Made by a program: the position numbers and the translations under genes. 64,000 nt of DNA, taken from the NCBI RefSeq assembly GCF_900106665.1, contig NZ_FNNA01000002.1:124001-188000 (forward strand). The letters are read 5' to 3'. Under the pieces are notes generated by a model that made no database searches, had not been told where the DNA came from, and saw only the letters and a program-made list of their open reading frames with translations. The stretch is from Paracoccus sanguinis (GTDB lineage Bacteria > Pseudomonadota > Alphaproteobacteria > Rhodobacterales > Rhodobacteraceae). Shown here piece after piece: positions 63,988-64,000 of this stretch (position 1 is the first letter of the stretch; the number at the start of each line of letters is the position of its first letter).

Positions 63988-64000
63988 GAAGCGAAGGGGG

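Noticed and set aside
1..64000. CRISPR arrays, tRNA and rRNA genes, prophage or transposase genes
   Set aside because: No spaced direct repeats, clover-leaf signatures, rRNA cores or DDE/integrase motifs were seen on either strand.

Overview
This 64 kb window is high-GC chromosomal DNA (roughly 70% GC by eye) from an alphaproteobacterium, most likely a member of the Rhodobacteraceae (Paracoccus/Rhodobacter-like). The pointers are the gene order pyrH-frr-uppS-cdsA-dxr-rseP-bamA-ompH-fabZ-lpxA-lpxI-lpxB, the use of LpxI, an hsp20-DUF1150 pair, a fused ATP sulfurylase/APS kinase, a ccoGHIS cluster, an rpoH-rluD divergent pair, and a family of intergenic repeats that I associate with Rhodobacteraceae. 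Nearly all of it is ordinary core genome. I see no complete insertion sequence, prophage, CRISPR array, tRNA or rRNA.

Layout. 1-1008: end of a TauE/SafE-type permease and a RidA protein. 1110-15208 (minus): a long envelope-biogenesis block that runs from pyrH through frr, isoprenoid and phospholipid precursors (dxr, uppS, cdsA), the RseP protease and BamA/Skp outer-membrane assembly to lipid A synthesis (fabZ, lpxA, lpxI, lpxB). Two guests break the usual order: a voltage-gated sodium-channel gene between pyrH and frr, and nadD between skp and fabZ. 15260-24307: miaA, an AraC regulator, rlmE, a Ppx/GppA phosphatase, a tiny membrane protein with a VWA protein, an RTX protein, an M48 peptidase and a lipoprotein. 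24327-29827: a Kef-type antiporter and a 1174-residue protein that looks like a pilus/type II secretion PilM(GspL)-PilP(GspC) chimera.

30051-41272: a SIMPL protein, O-acetylhomoserine sulfhydrylase, an AlkB-like di-iron membrane enzyme, oligoendopeptidase F, an M19 dipeptidase, purK/purE, YdcH, hsp20/DUF1150 and two glycosyltransferases. 41409-55102: sulfate activation, thioredoxin reductase with a divergent Lrp regulator, PgeF, a NDUFAF7-type methyltransferase, lgt, UbiK, rpoH, rluD, and haem synthesis (hemE, hemF) around an EamA transporter. 55106-63592: an RsmC-like methyltransferase, clpS, a D,D-carboxypeptidase with a SPOR domain, and the cbb3 oxidase assembly genes ccoG-ccoH-ccoI-ccoS. 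A terminator at the right edge probably ends a minus-strand gene just outside the window; ccoNOQP is the natural guess.

Two gene-poor patches (48384-49222 and 58450-59239) carry no convincing gene and look less GC-rich than their surroundings; they may be decayed insertions or hold undescribed RNAs. The most unusual items are the sodium-channel gene inside the pyrH-frr operon, the orphan PilM-PilP chimera, the recurrent palindromic repeat, and the compact rseP terminator/bamA promoter overlap.
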